Source of the DNA: Candidatus Riflebacteria bacterium HGW-Riflebacteria-1
Lineage (GTDB): Bacteria > Muiribacteriota > Ozemobacteria > Ozemobacterales > Ozemobacteraceae
Assembly: GCA_002839445.1 (NCBI GenBank)
Contig: PGYB01000008.1
Span: 62,001-126,000, forward strand
DNA length: 64,000 nt
Direction: 5' to 3'
Each line of letters begins with the position of its first letter. Positions within the stretch are counted from its first letter, which is position 1. Below the pieces are notes generated by a model that did not search any database, was not told the origin of the DNA, and worked only from the letters and a program-made list of their open reading frames with translations. Below are positions 17,916 to 26,717 of the stretch, piece after piece. A program made the translations under genes and the position numbers.

Positions 17916-19056
17916 ACCTAAAATTCTTCTCGTCGATGATGAACCCAATATTCTGGCTTCATACGGCCGGGGGCTGCGCAGAAACTGGGATATGGTTACT
18001 GCCAGCAGTGGCGAAGAAGGTCTGCGCAAAATTCATCAGCAAGGCCCTTTTTCGATAATTGTCGCTGACTTTAATATGCCGCGCATGAATGGCATCACAT
18101 TTCTGGCGCACGCGTTGATGATCGCCCCTGAAAGTGTCCGCATGATGTTAACCGGCGAAGGTGATTTTCACATTGCTACCAAAGCAGTTAACGAAGGGCA
18201 TATCTTCAGATTCATGACGAAGCCCTGCTCGCTCGAGACCCTCGAAAAGACTTTGCAGGCAGGGCATCGCCAGTATCAGCTGCTGCAGATCGAAAAAGAA
18301 GCCAGACAGCAGGAAATCCAGATTGCCGGCGAAATACAGCAGACTCTTCTGTTCGAACCCACACCAACCGAACTCGACGGCTGTGAGCTGTCAGCAATCA
18401 GCATGCCTTCGCAGAGTGTCGACGGAGATTTTATCGACTTTTTCACTTTTTCTCCAACCAAGTTCGATGTTGTTGTCGGCGATGTAATGGGAAAAGGCGT
18501 TCACGCCGCCCTGGTTGGCGCAGGCGCCCGCAACCGGTTGAGCCGCACAATATGGAGCCTGTCGCGCGGAACCTCCGCGGACCCTTCCCCGGCCCAGGTA
18601 ATGCAGATGCTCGGAGACACCATGCAGGACCAGCTTGGTCAGCTATGCAAGTTCATCACCATGGTCTACGCCCGTTTCGACCTCGAAAACAAAACGCTGA
18701 CTTACGTTGATGCCGGGCACGTGCCAACCCTGTGGTATTCAAGAGCAAGAAACGAGTGGTCTGCTCTCAAAGGCCGCAACTTTCCGGTTGGTATCCCGAT
18801 GGTTCGCGCAGCTGAGCAGTTTGAGATCAGTTTTGAGCAGGATGACCTGTTTCTGTTTTATTCTGACGGTCTCTCAGAGGGACGCAATCCGCAAGGCTGG
18901 CAATATGGCGACAAACAGTTCATGCAGACGCTTTGCGACCTGCCCAAATATTCTGCTGCGCGCTTTCTTGAACTGCTGGTCGAAGACTTCAAGGCCTTTG
19001 TCGGTAACAATGATTTCGCCGACGACCTGACGATTGTTGTGGCCCGCATCACCTAG
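17893..19056 (+). CDS. Receiver-PP2C (SpoIIE/RsbU-type) phosphatase
   Basis: 387 residues. The receiver domain (about 10-130) is canonical: LLVDDEPN, phosphoacceptor Asp59 in VADFNMPRMNG, Thr in MLTGEGD, and Lys in TKPCS. A helical linker (130-165) leads to a PPM/SpoIIE-type phosphatase. All metal-binding motifs are present: VDGDFIDFF, VVGDVMGKGVHAAL, FYSDGLSEG and DDLTIVVARI. Proteins of this design dephosphorylate anti-sigma-factor antagonists with STAS domains. The partner is not encoded next door; the STAS-like N-termini of the two HDOD proteins at 6.3-8.8 kb are possible but untested substrates. The start lies inside the preceding gene (23-base overlap), so translation is probably coupled. 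Confidence 0.94.
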   Translation: MKNIKTVKPKILLVDDEPNILASYGRGLRRNWDMVTASSGEEGLRKIHQQGPFSIIVADFNMPRMNGITFLAHALMIAPESVRMMLTGEGDFHIATKAVNEGHIFRFMTKPCSLETLEKTLQAGHRQYQLLQIEKEARQQEIQIAGEIQQTLLFEPTPTELDGCELSAISMPSQSVDGDFIDFFTFSPTKFDVVVGDVMGKGVHAALVGAGARNRLSRTIWSLSRGTSADPSPAQVMQMLGDTMQDQLGQLCKFITMVYARFDLENKTLTYVDAGHVPTLWYSRARNEWSALKGRNFPVGIPMVRAAEQFEISFEQDDLFLFYSDGLSEGRNPQGWQYGDKQFMQTLCDLPKYSAARFLELLVEDFKAFVGNNDFADDLTIVVARIT

Positions 19057-19251
19057 CCTGCTCAAACACCAGTTATCTAGCGACTTATGACAGTTTTGCG
19101 CAATCATTCAGCTCATTGAATCGCGCTGTATGACTATTTCCCTTACTCAACTAAACAGGATTCTTCGATAAAAATTACTGACTATTGTTCCGAGTTCTGT
19201 TAAATTAGGGAACCTTAACCAGTCCTTGATGTACATTTCCCAGGAGAATAT

Positions 19252-19542
19252 ATGTTCCATAAACCTGCAGAACAAAGTGGCAAAGACCCGGCAGCCAAGT
19301 TCAAAACTGCCCTTGGAGTAAAGATGTTTATCGGCTACGCCCTTTTCTACGCCGGCTTTATCGGCATCAATCTGGTCAGCCCACTGATGATGGAAAAAGA
19401 GGTATTTATGGGCATGAACCTCGCCGTAACCTATGGGTTTGGTCTTATCGTTTTCGCGTTGATTCTTGCAGTAATCTATAATCAGATCTGCAACAACAAA
19501 GAAGCTGAACTCTCCGGCTCAGCCGAAGCGAAGGCAGAATAA
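19252..19542 (+). CDS. DUF485-family membrane protein (symporter partner, YjcH-like)
   Basis: 96 residues with two membrane helices: MFIGYALFYAGFIGINLVSP and NLAVTYGFGLIVFALILAVI. The start follows AGGAG at seven bases. The sequence matches DUF485 proteins such as YjcH, which are encoded just upstream of acetate permease ActP in many bacteria and are presumed accessory subunits or regulators. Here its stop codon is one base from the start of a symporter gene, the same arrangement. The C-terminal tail is acidic and alanine-rich. Confidence 0.9.
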   Translation: MFHKPAEQSGKDPAAKFKTALGVKMFIGYALFYAGFIGINLVSPLMMEKEVFMGMNLAVTYGFGLIVFALILAVIYNQICNNKEAELSGSAEAKAE

Positions 19543-19543
19543 T

Positions 19544-21469
19544 ATGGAAATAATGCCTGTTGTGTTGTTTGCCGCCTTTGTTGGCCTTGTTCTTGGACTT
19601 TCGTTTTACTTTGCCGGGCAAGCCAAATCTGCCGCCGGCTATTATGCTGCCGGGGGCTCCATACACTGGTTTGTCAACGGCATCGCCTTTGCGGGCGATT
19701 ATCTTTCAGCAGCGTCATTTCTCGGTATCTGCGGTATGATTGCCACCTGCGGCTATGATGGCTTTCTCTATTCAATCGGTTATCTTGCCGGCTGGATCGT
19801 AGCACTTTTCGTGGTCGCCGAGCCAATGAAGCGGTTGGGCAAATACACCTTCACCGACGCACTTGACGCCAAGTTCAATTCAAAGGGAATTCAGCTCGCC
19901 GCCGCTCTCAGCACCATCATAGTTTCGCTGTTCTATCTGATTCCGCAAATGGTTGGCGCAGGCGTTCTCATAACTCCACTGCTTGGCCTGCCGCACTATG
20001 CTGGCGTAATACTGGTTGGTATCGTTGTCATAACTATCGTTGCATCTGCCGGCATGACTTCAACCACCTATGTGCAGTTTCTCAAAGGCGGCCTGCTGAT
20101 CGTTTTTTCAACAGCTCTGGTTGTTGCCACTCTCGGGCGCGGTTTTACCACGACTCCAGATCAGGGTGGTAAAGTGCCTTTTTATAAGTACGCCACGCTT
20201 GCTGCAAGCGAAAGCGACGGCGCGATAAAACCTGACGATGCCGCCTGGCAATTTGCGAGCACACGCGAAGAAGGCGGCATATCTTTGGTAAAGCTGATTA
20301 ACAACGGCAAAATAAGCTGGTGGCATAAAGACATTACAGAAAATGGCCAGATTCTTCTGCATGAAACGCAATCTATCATCAAAAAAGCTGACGGCAGCAG
20401 TATGGTAAATGGCAATCCGGCCTCGTCAGAGAACGTGTTGCGTCAGGTCGGCAATCTTGAGGTAATCAAGGGCAAAACTGGCGCTGAAGCTTCTACCGGT
20501 GCTGTTGGCCCGATCGAGTTTCTTGCCGACATCGGGCACCCCGACACCAGGGTGAAGAGCTGGAAAGCAGTTAAATTCAACGAAGACAGCGACGCGGTTA
20601 CCATTTTCGTTTCGAGTCTTGTGCCCGGCAACCGCATACTGCGTCCCGGCCTTAAATTCAAGGTAGAAGGAACCTGGCTGCAGAAACTTGACTTTGTCTC
20701 GTTGATGCTCGCGCTGTTCCTTGGCACGGCCTCGCTGCCTCACATTCTGATCCGATACTATACCGTACCCAGCCCGGCGGCGGCACGCAAATCAACGATT
20801 GTAGCCATCGCCGCGATTGGCGCATTCTACATTCTCACCCTGTTCATGGGCCTCGGCGCAATGACCAACGGCACCATAAACCTTCTCGATGACAACATGT
20901 CAGCGCCTCTGCTCGCCAAATCTTTCGGCACGTTCCTGTTCTCGGCTATCTCAGCAATCGCCTTTGCCACCGTTCTCGGCACGGTAAGCGGCCTGATTGT
21001 CGCAGCTTCTGGCGCGGTAGCCCACGACCTTATGGATCGTTACCTTGGCATGAACCTGACCGAGCACCGCAAGGTTCGCGCTGGCAAGATTTCGGCTGTC
21101 GTCATCGGCGTCATCAGTATCGTTCTTGGCATCATCTTCAAGGGTATGAACGTATCATTTCTCGTCGGCTGGGCCTTCTCAGTCGCTGCCTCAGCGAATC
21201 TGCCCTCGATCATCATGCTGTTGTTCTGGAAACGCACTACCGCCAGCGGTATTATCGCTTCAATCATCGTCGGCGTTGTTTCTGCAATGACCATGATTCT
21301 GCTGTCACCGAGCATGTTCAAGCTTTATGGTCTTGACCCTGCAAATGCGCCTTTCCCGATCGATAACCCCGGCATCTTTTCTATCCCGATAAGCTTTGCA
21401 GCTCTCATCATCGTCTCGTTGATGACACAACCTGGTCAGGAACAGATGCCGGAAACAGCAACCGCCTGA
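19544..21469 (+). CDS. Cation/acetate symporter-like SSS transporter with a large loop insertion
   Basis: 641 residues, a sodium:solute symporter of the ActP branch. Family marks include ADYLSAASFLGICGMIA-like sequence in the first third (here GDYLSAASFLGI), GLPHY, and GTASLPHILIRYYTVPSPAAAR. About 13 membrane helices can be counted. Between the helices ending near residue 198 and starting near 378 there is a hydrophilic region of about 170 residues, much longer than the loop in E. coli ActP; it contains no obvious catalytic motif. The likely substrate is acetate or another short monocarboxylate, by family. It forms an operon with the DUF485 gene and ends in a strong terminator at 21490-21522. 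Confidence 0.9.
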   Translation: MEIMPVVLFAAFVGLVLGLSFYFAGQAKSAAGYYAAGGSIHWFVNGIAFAGDYLSAASFLGICGMIATCGYDGFLYSIGYLAGWIVALFVVAEPMKRLGKYTFTDALDAKFNSKGIQLAAALSTIIVSLFYLIPQMVGAGVLITPLLGLPHYAGVILVGIVVITIVASAGMTSTTYVQFLKGGLLIVFSTALVVATLGRGFTTTPDQGGKVPFYKYATLAASESDGAIKPDDAAWQFASTREEGGISLVKLINNGKISWWHKDITENGQILLHETQSIIKKADGSSMVNGNPASSENVLRQVGNLEVIKGKTGAEASTGAVGPIEFLADIGHPDTRVKSWKAVKFNEDSDAVTIFVSSLVPGNRILRPGLKFKVEGTWLQKLDFVSLMLALFLGTASLPHILIRYYTVPSPAAARKSTIVAIAAIGAFYILTLFMGLGAMTNGTINLLDDNMSAPLLAKSFGTFLFSAISAIAFATVLGTVSGLIVAASGAVAHDLMDRYLGMNLTEHRKVRAGKISAVVIGVISIVLGIIFKGMNVSFLVGWAFSVAASANLPSIIMLLFWKRTTASGIIASIIVGVVSAMTMILLSPSMFKLYGLDPANAPFPIDNPGIFSIPISFAALIIVSLMTQPGQEQMPETATA

Positions 21470-21489
21470 TTTTGCACCGAATAAAATGT

Positions 21490-21522
21490 CCGTCGGGCAG
21501 CTTTGCCCGACGGCTGTTTTTT
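21490..21522 (+). terminator. Rho-independent terminator after the symporter operon
   Basis: CCGTCGGGCA at 21490-21499 and its exact complement TGCCCGACGG at 21504-21513 form a ten-base-pair stem with a four-base loop, followed by six T residues at 21517-21522. It lies 21 bases after the symporter stop codon. Confidence 0.93.
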
Positions 21523-21653
21523 GTTATGCTGAACTGGTGTGAGTTTTTCGGTTTCGTCAGCTGAATGAGAATGAGTATTTTACGTCGCTCGCTACGGTGT
21601 AATGGTCCTGATATGATCTCAATACAGATAAATAGTTTATCAAGAGGCTTGGC

Positions 21654-24197
21654 ATGAAATATTTTCTCGTTCGCAGTGTAATCCCGACCCTGCTGACTAT
21701 CGCGCTTTTCGTGCTGGCAATTTTCTTCTTCATGCTGCCGGCCCTGGAAAAAAGCATCATGGATCAAAAGCGAGAGATGATCAAGGAACTCACCAACGCT
21801 GCCTGGAACATTCTGGCCCGGTTCGAATACGACGAGCGAATCGGCGTGATGACCCGTGAACAGGCGCAAAAACTTACCATTGAAGCAATACAGAATCTGC
21901 ATTACGGACAGGGTATGAAAGACTACTTCTGGATCAACGACATGCACCCGCGGATGATAATTCATCCTTACCGTGCCGATCTCAATGGCAAAGACCTGAG
22001 CAATATTACCGACCCGGCAGGAAACCGGCTGTTCGTAAGGTTTGTCGAGATGGTTAAGGCAAAGAATGCTGGCTATGTTGAGTATATGTGGCAGTGGAAA
22101 GATGACCCGACAAGAATCTCGCCAAAACTCTCGTATGTAAAGGGGTTTGAACCCTGGGGGTGGATTGTCGGCACTGGCGTCTACCTTCAAGATGTGCGCC
22201 AGGAAATCAGCTCAATCAGAAACAATCTGATTTTCTTCTCGACCGCCATTCTTTTTATCACCGCCGGCCTTCTTACCTTTCTGTTGACTGGCAGCTACAT
22301 TTCCGAGAAAAAGCGACGGCTTGCAGAACTGAGTCTGCGTGAAAGTGAAGAAAAATACCGCATGCTGGTTGAATCAGCCGGGGAGTATATGATCATGTCA
22401 CTGTGTGGACAGGATCTTTTCGCCAACAACAGTATGCTCAGGCTGCTTGACTACTCGGCAGAAGAATTCATGCAGAAAAACATTCTAGAGATTGTCGAAA
22501 TGTCGAGCGCGGAAAAAGAGATGGGTTACCCTTATTCTGTAGCCCTGGTGAAGGGCGAGAGATACCCGCACCAGTATGAAACCTACCTGATCAAAAAGAG
22601 CGGCGAACGTTACCGGGTCATGATGTATCTTTCGAGCATACCGCAGAGCAACAAATCTGGTTTTCTCATGATCGCCTCAGAAGTTACCGCACAGCAGGAA
22701 CGCGTCATCCGTCAGGATAGACTTCTTGAAGAGCTGCAGCGAAGTTTTCTCTACTTTCATCAGCGCATCGCTGATCTGACCAGCCTGCCCGCGATAATCT
22801 GTTCAACTGCAGAGACCTTGCAGACGGTAGGAAGACATTTTCAGCCCGACGGTATAGATGCAGTGCTTGTAGAAGACGGCAGCGGCATTAGAGGTGTTTT
22901 ATCGCTGCAGACATATATTCAGATTCTTCTCGCCGGCAGTTATGATCTGAAAAGCACAACGCTTGCCGATATCAAACTCGAAACTCCGCTGTACGTCGAC
23001 GAATCCGCCCTGCTTTTTGATGTCTATCTCAAAATTGAGAAAAGTGATTTCAACCATGTCTTTGTTGCTAATGAAAAAGGCGAGCCAATCGGTCTGGTAA
23101 ACAATCACAGCTTCATCTTTCTGCAGAATTACTCGCCAACCATACTGCTGCGCGAAATTCAGCTGATCAACAATGAAGAAGCTCTAATCAGGGCAAACCG
23201 GATGTTACCGGAACTTACAAGAATATTTATCAACAACCAGATCGGAGTTGGCCATCTAAGCCGCCTGATTACTGATATTGCCGACCTCATTCTCGAAAAG
23301 GCGATCGAACTCTCAGTAAAGAAGCTGGGATCGCCACCGGCCGAATACTGCTTCATGGTTCTCGGCAGCCAGGGCAGACGAGAACAGACTCTTTGCACTG
23401 ATCAGGATAACGCAATAATATTTGCTGACACAGATGAAAGCAGCAGCGAACTGGTGCAGAAGTATTTTCTGGAGCTCGGCAAAAGCGTCTGTACACTTCT
23501 CGATCGTTCCGGTTACAAATACTGCGACGGTGACATCATGGCGCAAAACCCGGCATGGTGCCAGCCACTGTCGGTATGGAAAGCGAATTTCTCGGCCTGG
23601 ATCAACACTCTCGAAGCTAAAGATCTGCTGCAAGCCAAAATATTTTTTGACTTTAGAGCTATTGCCATGCCCAAAAGCCGCTCAACCTATCTTGTCGATG
23701 AGCTGCAAAAGCATCTAGAAAACGAACTTGCCGACAGTCCGCGCTTCTACTTTCTTCTCGCCATAAACATTTTGCAATTCGACCCGCCACTCGGTTTTTT
23801 CGGAGACTTTATTCTTGAAACCCGGGGCCATCACGCAGACGTGCTTGATATAAAGAGCGTATTGAGTATGATTGTCGATTTTGCTCGCATTTACGCCCTT
23901 AAACACGGAGTGCGCACCCGAAATACTCATAAAAGACTGCTCGCCCTCAAAGAAATGGGCATACTGACATCCCAGAGTTATGACGATCTCGAACGTGCGC
24001 TCAACTATCTGATGACTATCCGGCTCGAAAATCAGCTCGAAGAAATAGATCAGGGGCTGCAACCCGATAATTTGATCAAACCGAACCGGCTGACCTCTAT
24101 CAACCAGAAAATACTCAAAGAGATTTTTGCGCAGATCAAAAACTTTCAGGTCAGGCTGAGCTATGATTTTACCGGCACGACAGGAGTTAACACCTGA
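21654..24197 (+). CDS. Membrane sensor: Cache-PAS-CBS pair-DUF294 nucleotidyltransferase-like fusion
   Basis: 847 residues. Two membrane helices (about 8-33 and 190-212) flank a periplasmic single-Cache domain with GMKDYFWINDM, MIIHPYR and WGWIVGTGVYL. A PAS domain follows (about 225-350). Residues about 385-505 look like a CBS pair. The C-terminal half is DUF294: the nucleotidyltransferase motif GSQGRREQTLCTDQDNAII lies at about 570-588, followed by the helical DUF294_C region to about 815. DUF294 proteins resemble the GlnD nucleotidyltransferase domain and usually carry cNMP and CBS domains; a Cache-PAS sensor at the front is unusual. The protein would link an outside ligand to a nucleotidyl-transfer reaction or regulatory binding. 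The stop codon shares one base with the start of the phosphoesterase gene (TGATG). Confidence 0.88.
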   Translation: MKYFLVRSVIPTLLTIALFVLAIFFFMLPALEKSIMDQKREMIKELTNAAWNILARFEYDERIGVMTREQAQKLTIEAIQNLHYGQGMKDYFWINDMHPRMIIHPYRADLNGKDLSNITDPAGNRLFVRFVEMVKAKNAGYVEYMWQWKDDPTRISPKLSYVKGFEPWGWIVGTGVYLQDVRQEISSIRNNLIFFSTAILFITAGLLTFLLTGSYISEKKRRLAELSLRESEEKYRMLVESAGEYMIMSLCGQDLFANNSMLRLLDYSAEEFMQKNILEIVEMSSAEKEMGYPYSVALVKGERYPHQYETYLIKKSGERYRVMMYLSSIPQSNKSGFLMIASEVTAQQERVIRQDRLLEELQRSFLYFHQRIADLTSLPAIICSTAETLQTVGRHFQPDGIDAVLVEDGSGIRGVLSLQTYIQILLAGSYDLKSTTLADIKLETPLYVDESALLFDVYLKIEKSDFNHVFVANEKGEPIGLVNNHSFIFLQNYSPTILLREIQLINNEEALIRANRMLPELTRIFINNQIGVGHLSRLITDIADLILEKAIELSVKKLGSPPAEYCFMVLGSQGRREQTLCTDQDNAIIFADTDESSSELVQKYFLELGKSVCTLLDRSGYKYCDGDIMAQNPAWCQPLSVWKANFSAWINTLEAKDLLQAKIFFDFRAIAMPKSRSTYLVDELQKHLENELADSPRFYFLLAINILQFDPPLGFFGDFILETRGHHADVLDIKSVLSMIVDFARIYALKHGVRTRNTHKRLLALKEMGILTSQSYDDLERALNYLMTIRLENQLEEIDQGLQPDNLIKPNRLTSINQKILKEIFAQIKNFQVRLSYDFTGTTGVNT

Positions 24198-24922
24198 TGA
24201 TTCTCATCTCTGGGGACGTGCATAGTCAGTATCAGGTAATCAACGAGCAGATCCACTTTGCCGAAGAAAAAACCGGCCGGGCTCTTGACGCCGTAATCGT
24301 GCTCGGCGATTTTGGGTTATATGAACAGCCGCTCAGGCAGTATTTCGACAAGGAAGGCGGCCATTTCCTGCGCAAAGTCTACTTTATCGACGGCAACCAC
24401 GAAGAGTATGCTCAGTTCGATCATCTGGTCGAAAAATACCGCCATCAGCTCATTCACCTGCCACGTGGGCAGATTACGAAAATAGCCCAGCGGAGATTTT
24501 TATCGCTCGGCGGCGCCCGCTACATGGATGCCCTCAACTCGCCATCTGGCTCGGAAATAAAGGAGTGTGACATCGCCAGATGTCTCGCTCACAAAGCCGA
24601 TGAAGTCGATTTCATAATCACTCATGATTGCCCGGCCGGCATCGGTGTGCCCAACGCGCCCGGGTTCGAATTTTACGGGATCCCTGGGTTTGAGCGCGGA
24701 CCAGAGCTTATCGAGCACTTTAAGCCTAAAAAGTGGTTCTTTGCGCACTACCACCGCTGGTTCAGCAGCAAAAACGGTGAGTCAGAATTCTATGGCCTGC
24801 CCGAAAGCTGGAAAGGCTTTGGCCTGCTTGACGAAAATGGCAACTACGAAGTCGTCGAGCACCCGGTCGCCAAACAAGAAGACTGGCTGCAGAAATTTAT
24901 AAAAAAACTTTTCAGCCTGTAA
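24197..24922 (+). CDS. Calcineurin-like metallophosphoesterase
   Basis: 241 residues. The metal-binding motifs come in order: ISGDVHSQY, VLGDFGLYE, IDGNHEEY, then ITHDCP and FAHYHRWFS, which give the usual set of Asp, His and Asn ligands for two metals. No signal peptide is seen, so it acts in the cytoplasm. Such enzymes cleave phosphomonoesters or phosphodiesters, including cyclic nucleotides. The TGATG overlap with the DUF294 sensor gene implies matched production of a nucleotidyltransferase-like protein and a phosphoesterase, an arrangement that suggests a modify/demodify or make/break pair. The substrate cannot be inferred. Confidence 0.88.
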   Translation: MILISGDVHSQYQVINEQIHFAEEKTGRALDAVIVLGDFGLYEQPLRQYFDKEGGHFLRKVYFIDGNHEEYAQFDHLVEKYRHQLIHLPRGQITKIAQRRFLSLGGARYMDALNSPSGSEIKECDIARCLAHKADEVDFIITHDCPAGIGVPNAPGFEFYGIPGFERGPELIEHFKPKKWFFAHYHRWFSSKNGESEFYGLPESWKGFGLLDENGNYEVVEHPVAKQEDWLQKFIKKLFSL

Positions 24923-24964
24923 CAGCTCAGACAAATTCAGGCTCAACTCAGCGGACAAATAGCG

Positions 24965-25465
24965 TTATAAGCTGCCAATGCCGATTACTTTTGGGGACTT
25001 GATGGTCGGGTGATTTTCGGGCACCATGATGGTAATCGGTGCCGGCAGACCGGCTGCGCCTTTTTTCTTGGCAATCCAGATCTTGTACATCCAGCCGGCA
25101 ATTGCGCTGTCGCCATAACCGTCGCCATTGCTCTGGCGTTTGTTTACGCGGGTTATTTCGAGCGGCATGGCGTAGAACTTGAAGTTTTCGTAGTCTTTTT
25201 TAAGTGAAAACCTTGGCAGGTCGATGTCGAGAGCAGTTCCGGCAGGGTTGACCAGGCCGCCGCCGGCAATTGAGAGAAAAGCTTCGGCACACTTTTCAAG
25301 CGTTTCGGAGCTTAAAATCTTTGCATACTCGTTGAGAACCGCCAACACTTCAGCTGGCAACTGATTACCAGGGATATCATCCCTTTTGCCCTGCGCTGAC
25401 GCTTCAAAAGCGGTCAGACCGAACACCATTCCTAACACCAGAACTACAGACAGTAATTTTTTCAT
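24965..25465 (-). CDS. Small exported protein of unknown function
   Basis: 166 residues from the ATG at 25465, which has GGGAGG seven bases before it; an upstream in-frame ATG (25507) would lack this signal. The signal peptide is MKKLLSVVLVLGMVFGLTAF ending near EASAQ. The mature part is mostly beta-prone with few cysteines (one). No family is recognised. It is the last gene of the lysC-asd-lysA-dapL unit, 41 bases after dapL; co-transcription is possible but its job in lysine synthesis is doubtful. It converges with the metallophosphoesterase gene, 42 bases away. Confidence 0.75.
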   Translation of the reverse strand: MKKLLSVVLVLGMVFGLTAFEASAQGKRDDIPGNQLPAEVLAVLNEYAKILSSETLEKCAEAFLSIAGGGLVNPAGTALDIDLPRFSLKKDYENFKFYAMPLEITRVNKRQSNGDGYGDSAIAGWMYKIWIAKKKGAAGLPAPITIMVPENHPTIKSPKVIGIGSL

Positions 25466-25506
25466 CTTGCCTCCCGGTGATAAATTTAATAAAACTTTGC
25501 ACAACA

Positions 25507-26715
25507 TCAGAATAATTCGAGGCGCTTTACCGCTTCAATAAAATCTTCGCGGTGACCGAAGGCCGAAAACCTGATAAAACCCTCGCCGGCCGGCCCAAAG
25601 CCGGCGCCAGGTGTAGTAACGATCTGGCATTTTTCAAGGATTTCGGTGAAGACTTCCCAGGATTTGCGACCGGGGAAGTGCGCCCAGACATAGGGAGCGT
25701 TAACGCCGCCGCAGCTTTTGATGCCCTTCTTATCGAGCGCCTGCTTGATGATCTTCGCGTTATCCATGTAATAGGTAATCAGGCTGCGCATTTCGGCCAG
25801 GCCTTTGTCTTCAAGTGCAGCCATTCCACCGTATTGCGCGATATTGGAGGCACCGTTAAACAGCGTAGTCATGATGCGGTTCCAGTCGTTGCGCACCGGC
25901 GTACCGTCATCGAATTTGAGCTGATCCGGGACTACTGTCCAGCCCAGGCGCACGCCAGTAAAACCAACCGGCTTCGAAAAAGAACTGACTTCGATCGCCA
26001 CTTCGCGCGCGCCGTCAATCTCATAAATAGATTTTGGCAGCGAAGGATCAGTAATATATTCGCTGTAAGCAGAGTCAAAGATAATGATTGAGCGGTTTTT
26101 GCGGGCAAATTCAACCAGTTCGCTGAGTTGTTTTTTGCTGGCAACCGCGCCGGTCGGGTTATTCGGCGAACAGAAATAAATCAGGTCTGTTCGCTGCTGA
26201 CTACTCAGATCCGGAAAAAAGTCGTTTTCGAGGCAGCATTTCATGTAAACAATGTTGTCGAACTGGCTGCGTGCATCGTTATAATAACCAGTAACTCCGG
26301 CAATAACCGAACCGTCAACGTATACCGGATACGAAGGGTCCTGAACCGCGATAGCAACTTCACTGCCAAACATCGTCTGCAGCCGTGCGATATCGCATTT
26401 GGCGCCGTCAGAAATAAAAACTTCGTCACCCTTAACCAGGCCGCCATAAAGCTTTTCGGCCAGCTGCGCGCGAAATTCATTTATACCCTGTTCGTCGCCG
26501 TAGCCACTGTAGCCTTCACGAGTGCTGAGACGGTCGACTTCTTTTCTGAGACCTTCGACAACGTGAGGTGTCAGAGGTTCGGTCGTATTGCCGATGCCGA
26601 GGCTGATGATCTGTGCCCCGGGATTTTTCTGCAGAAATTCGCGCTTGCGCCGGTTAATTTCGGGAAAAAGATAGCCAGCAGTGAGTTTCGCCATGTTCGT
26701 ATTGCGTTTAACCAT
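25507..26715 (-). CDS. dapL: LL-diaminopimelate aminotransferase
   Basis: 402 residues, a fold-type I PLP aminotransferase of the DapL class. Diagnostic stretches are ISLGIGNTTEPLTPHV, GYSGYGDEQGINEFR, FISDGAKCDIARLQ and FCSPNNPTGA. The PLP lysine is Lys248 in SSFSKPVGFTG. DapL makes LL-diaminopimelate from tetrahydrodipicolinate and glutamate in one step, bypassing the succinylase or acetylase route. The start ATG is two bases after the lysA stop codon; another ATG seven codons in (MAKLTAGYLF) is an alternative and agrees better with many family members. It belongs to the lysC-asd-lysA-dapL operon. Confidence 0.96.
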   Translation of the reverse strand: MVKRNTNMAKLTAGYLFPEINRRKREFLQKNPGAQIISLGIGNTTEPLTPHVVEGLRKEVDRLSTREGYSGYGDEQGINEFRAQLAEKLYGGLVKGDEVFISDGAKCDIARLQTMFGSEVAIAVQDPSYPVYVDGSVIAGVTGYYNDARSQFDNIVYMKCCLENDFFPDLSSQQRTDLIYFCSPNNPTGAVASKKQLSELVEFARKNRSIIIFDSAYSEYITDPSLPKSIYEIDGAREVAIEVSSFSKPVGFTGVRLGWTVVPDQLKFDDGTPVRNDWNRIMTTLFNGASNIAQYGGMAALEDKGLAEMRSLITYYMDNAKIIKQALDKKGIKSCGGVNAPYVWAHFPGRKSWEVFTEILEKCQIVTTPGAGFGPAGEGFIRFSAFGHREDFIEAVKRLELF

Positions 26716-26717
26716 GA

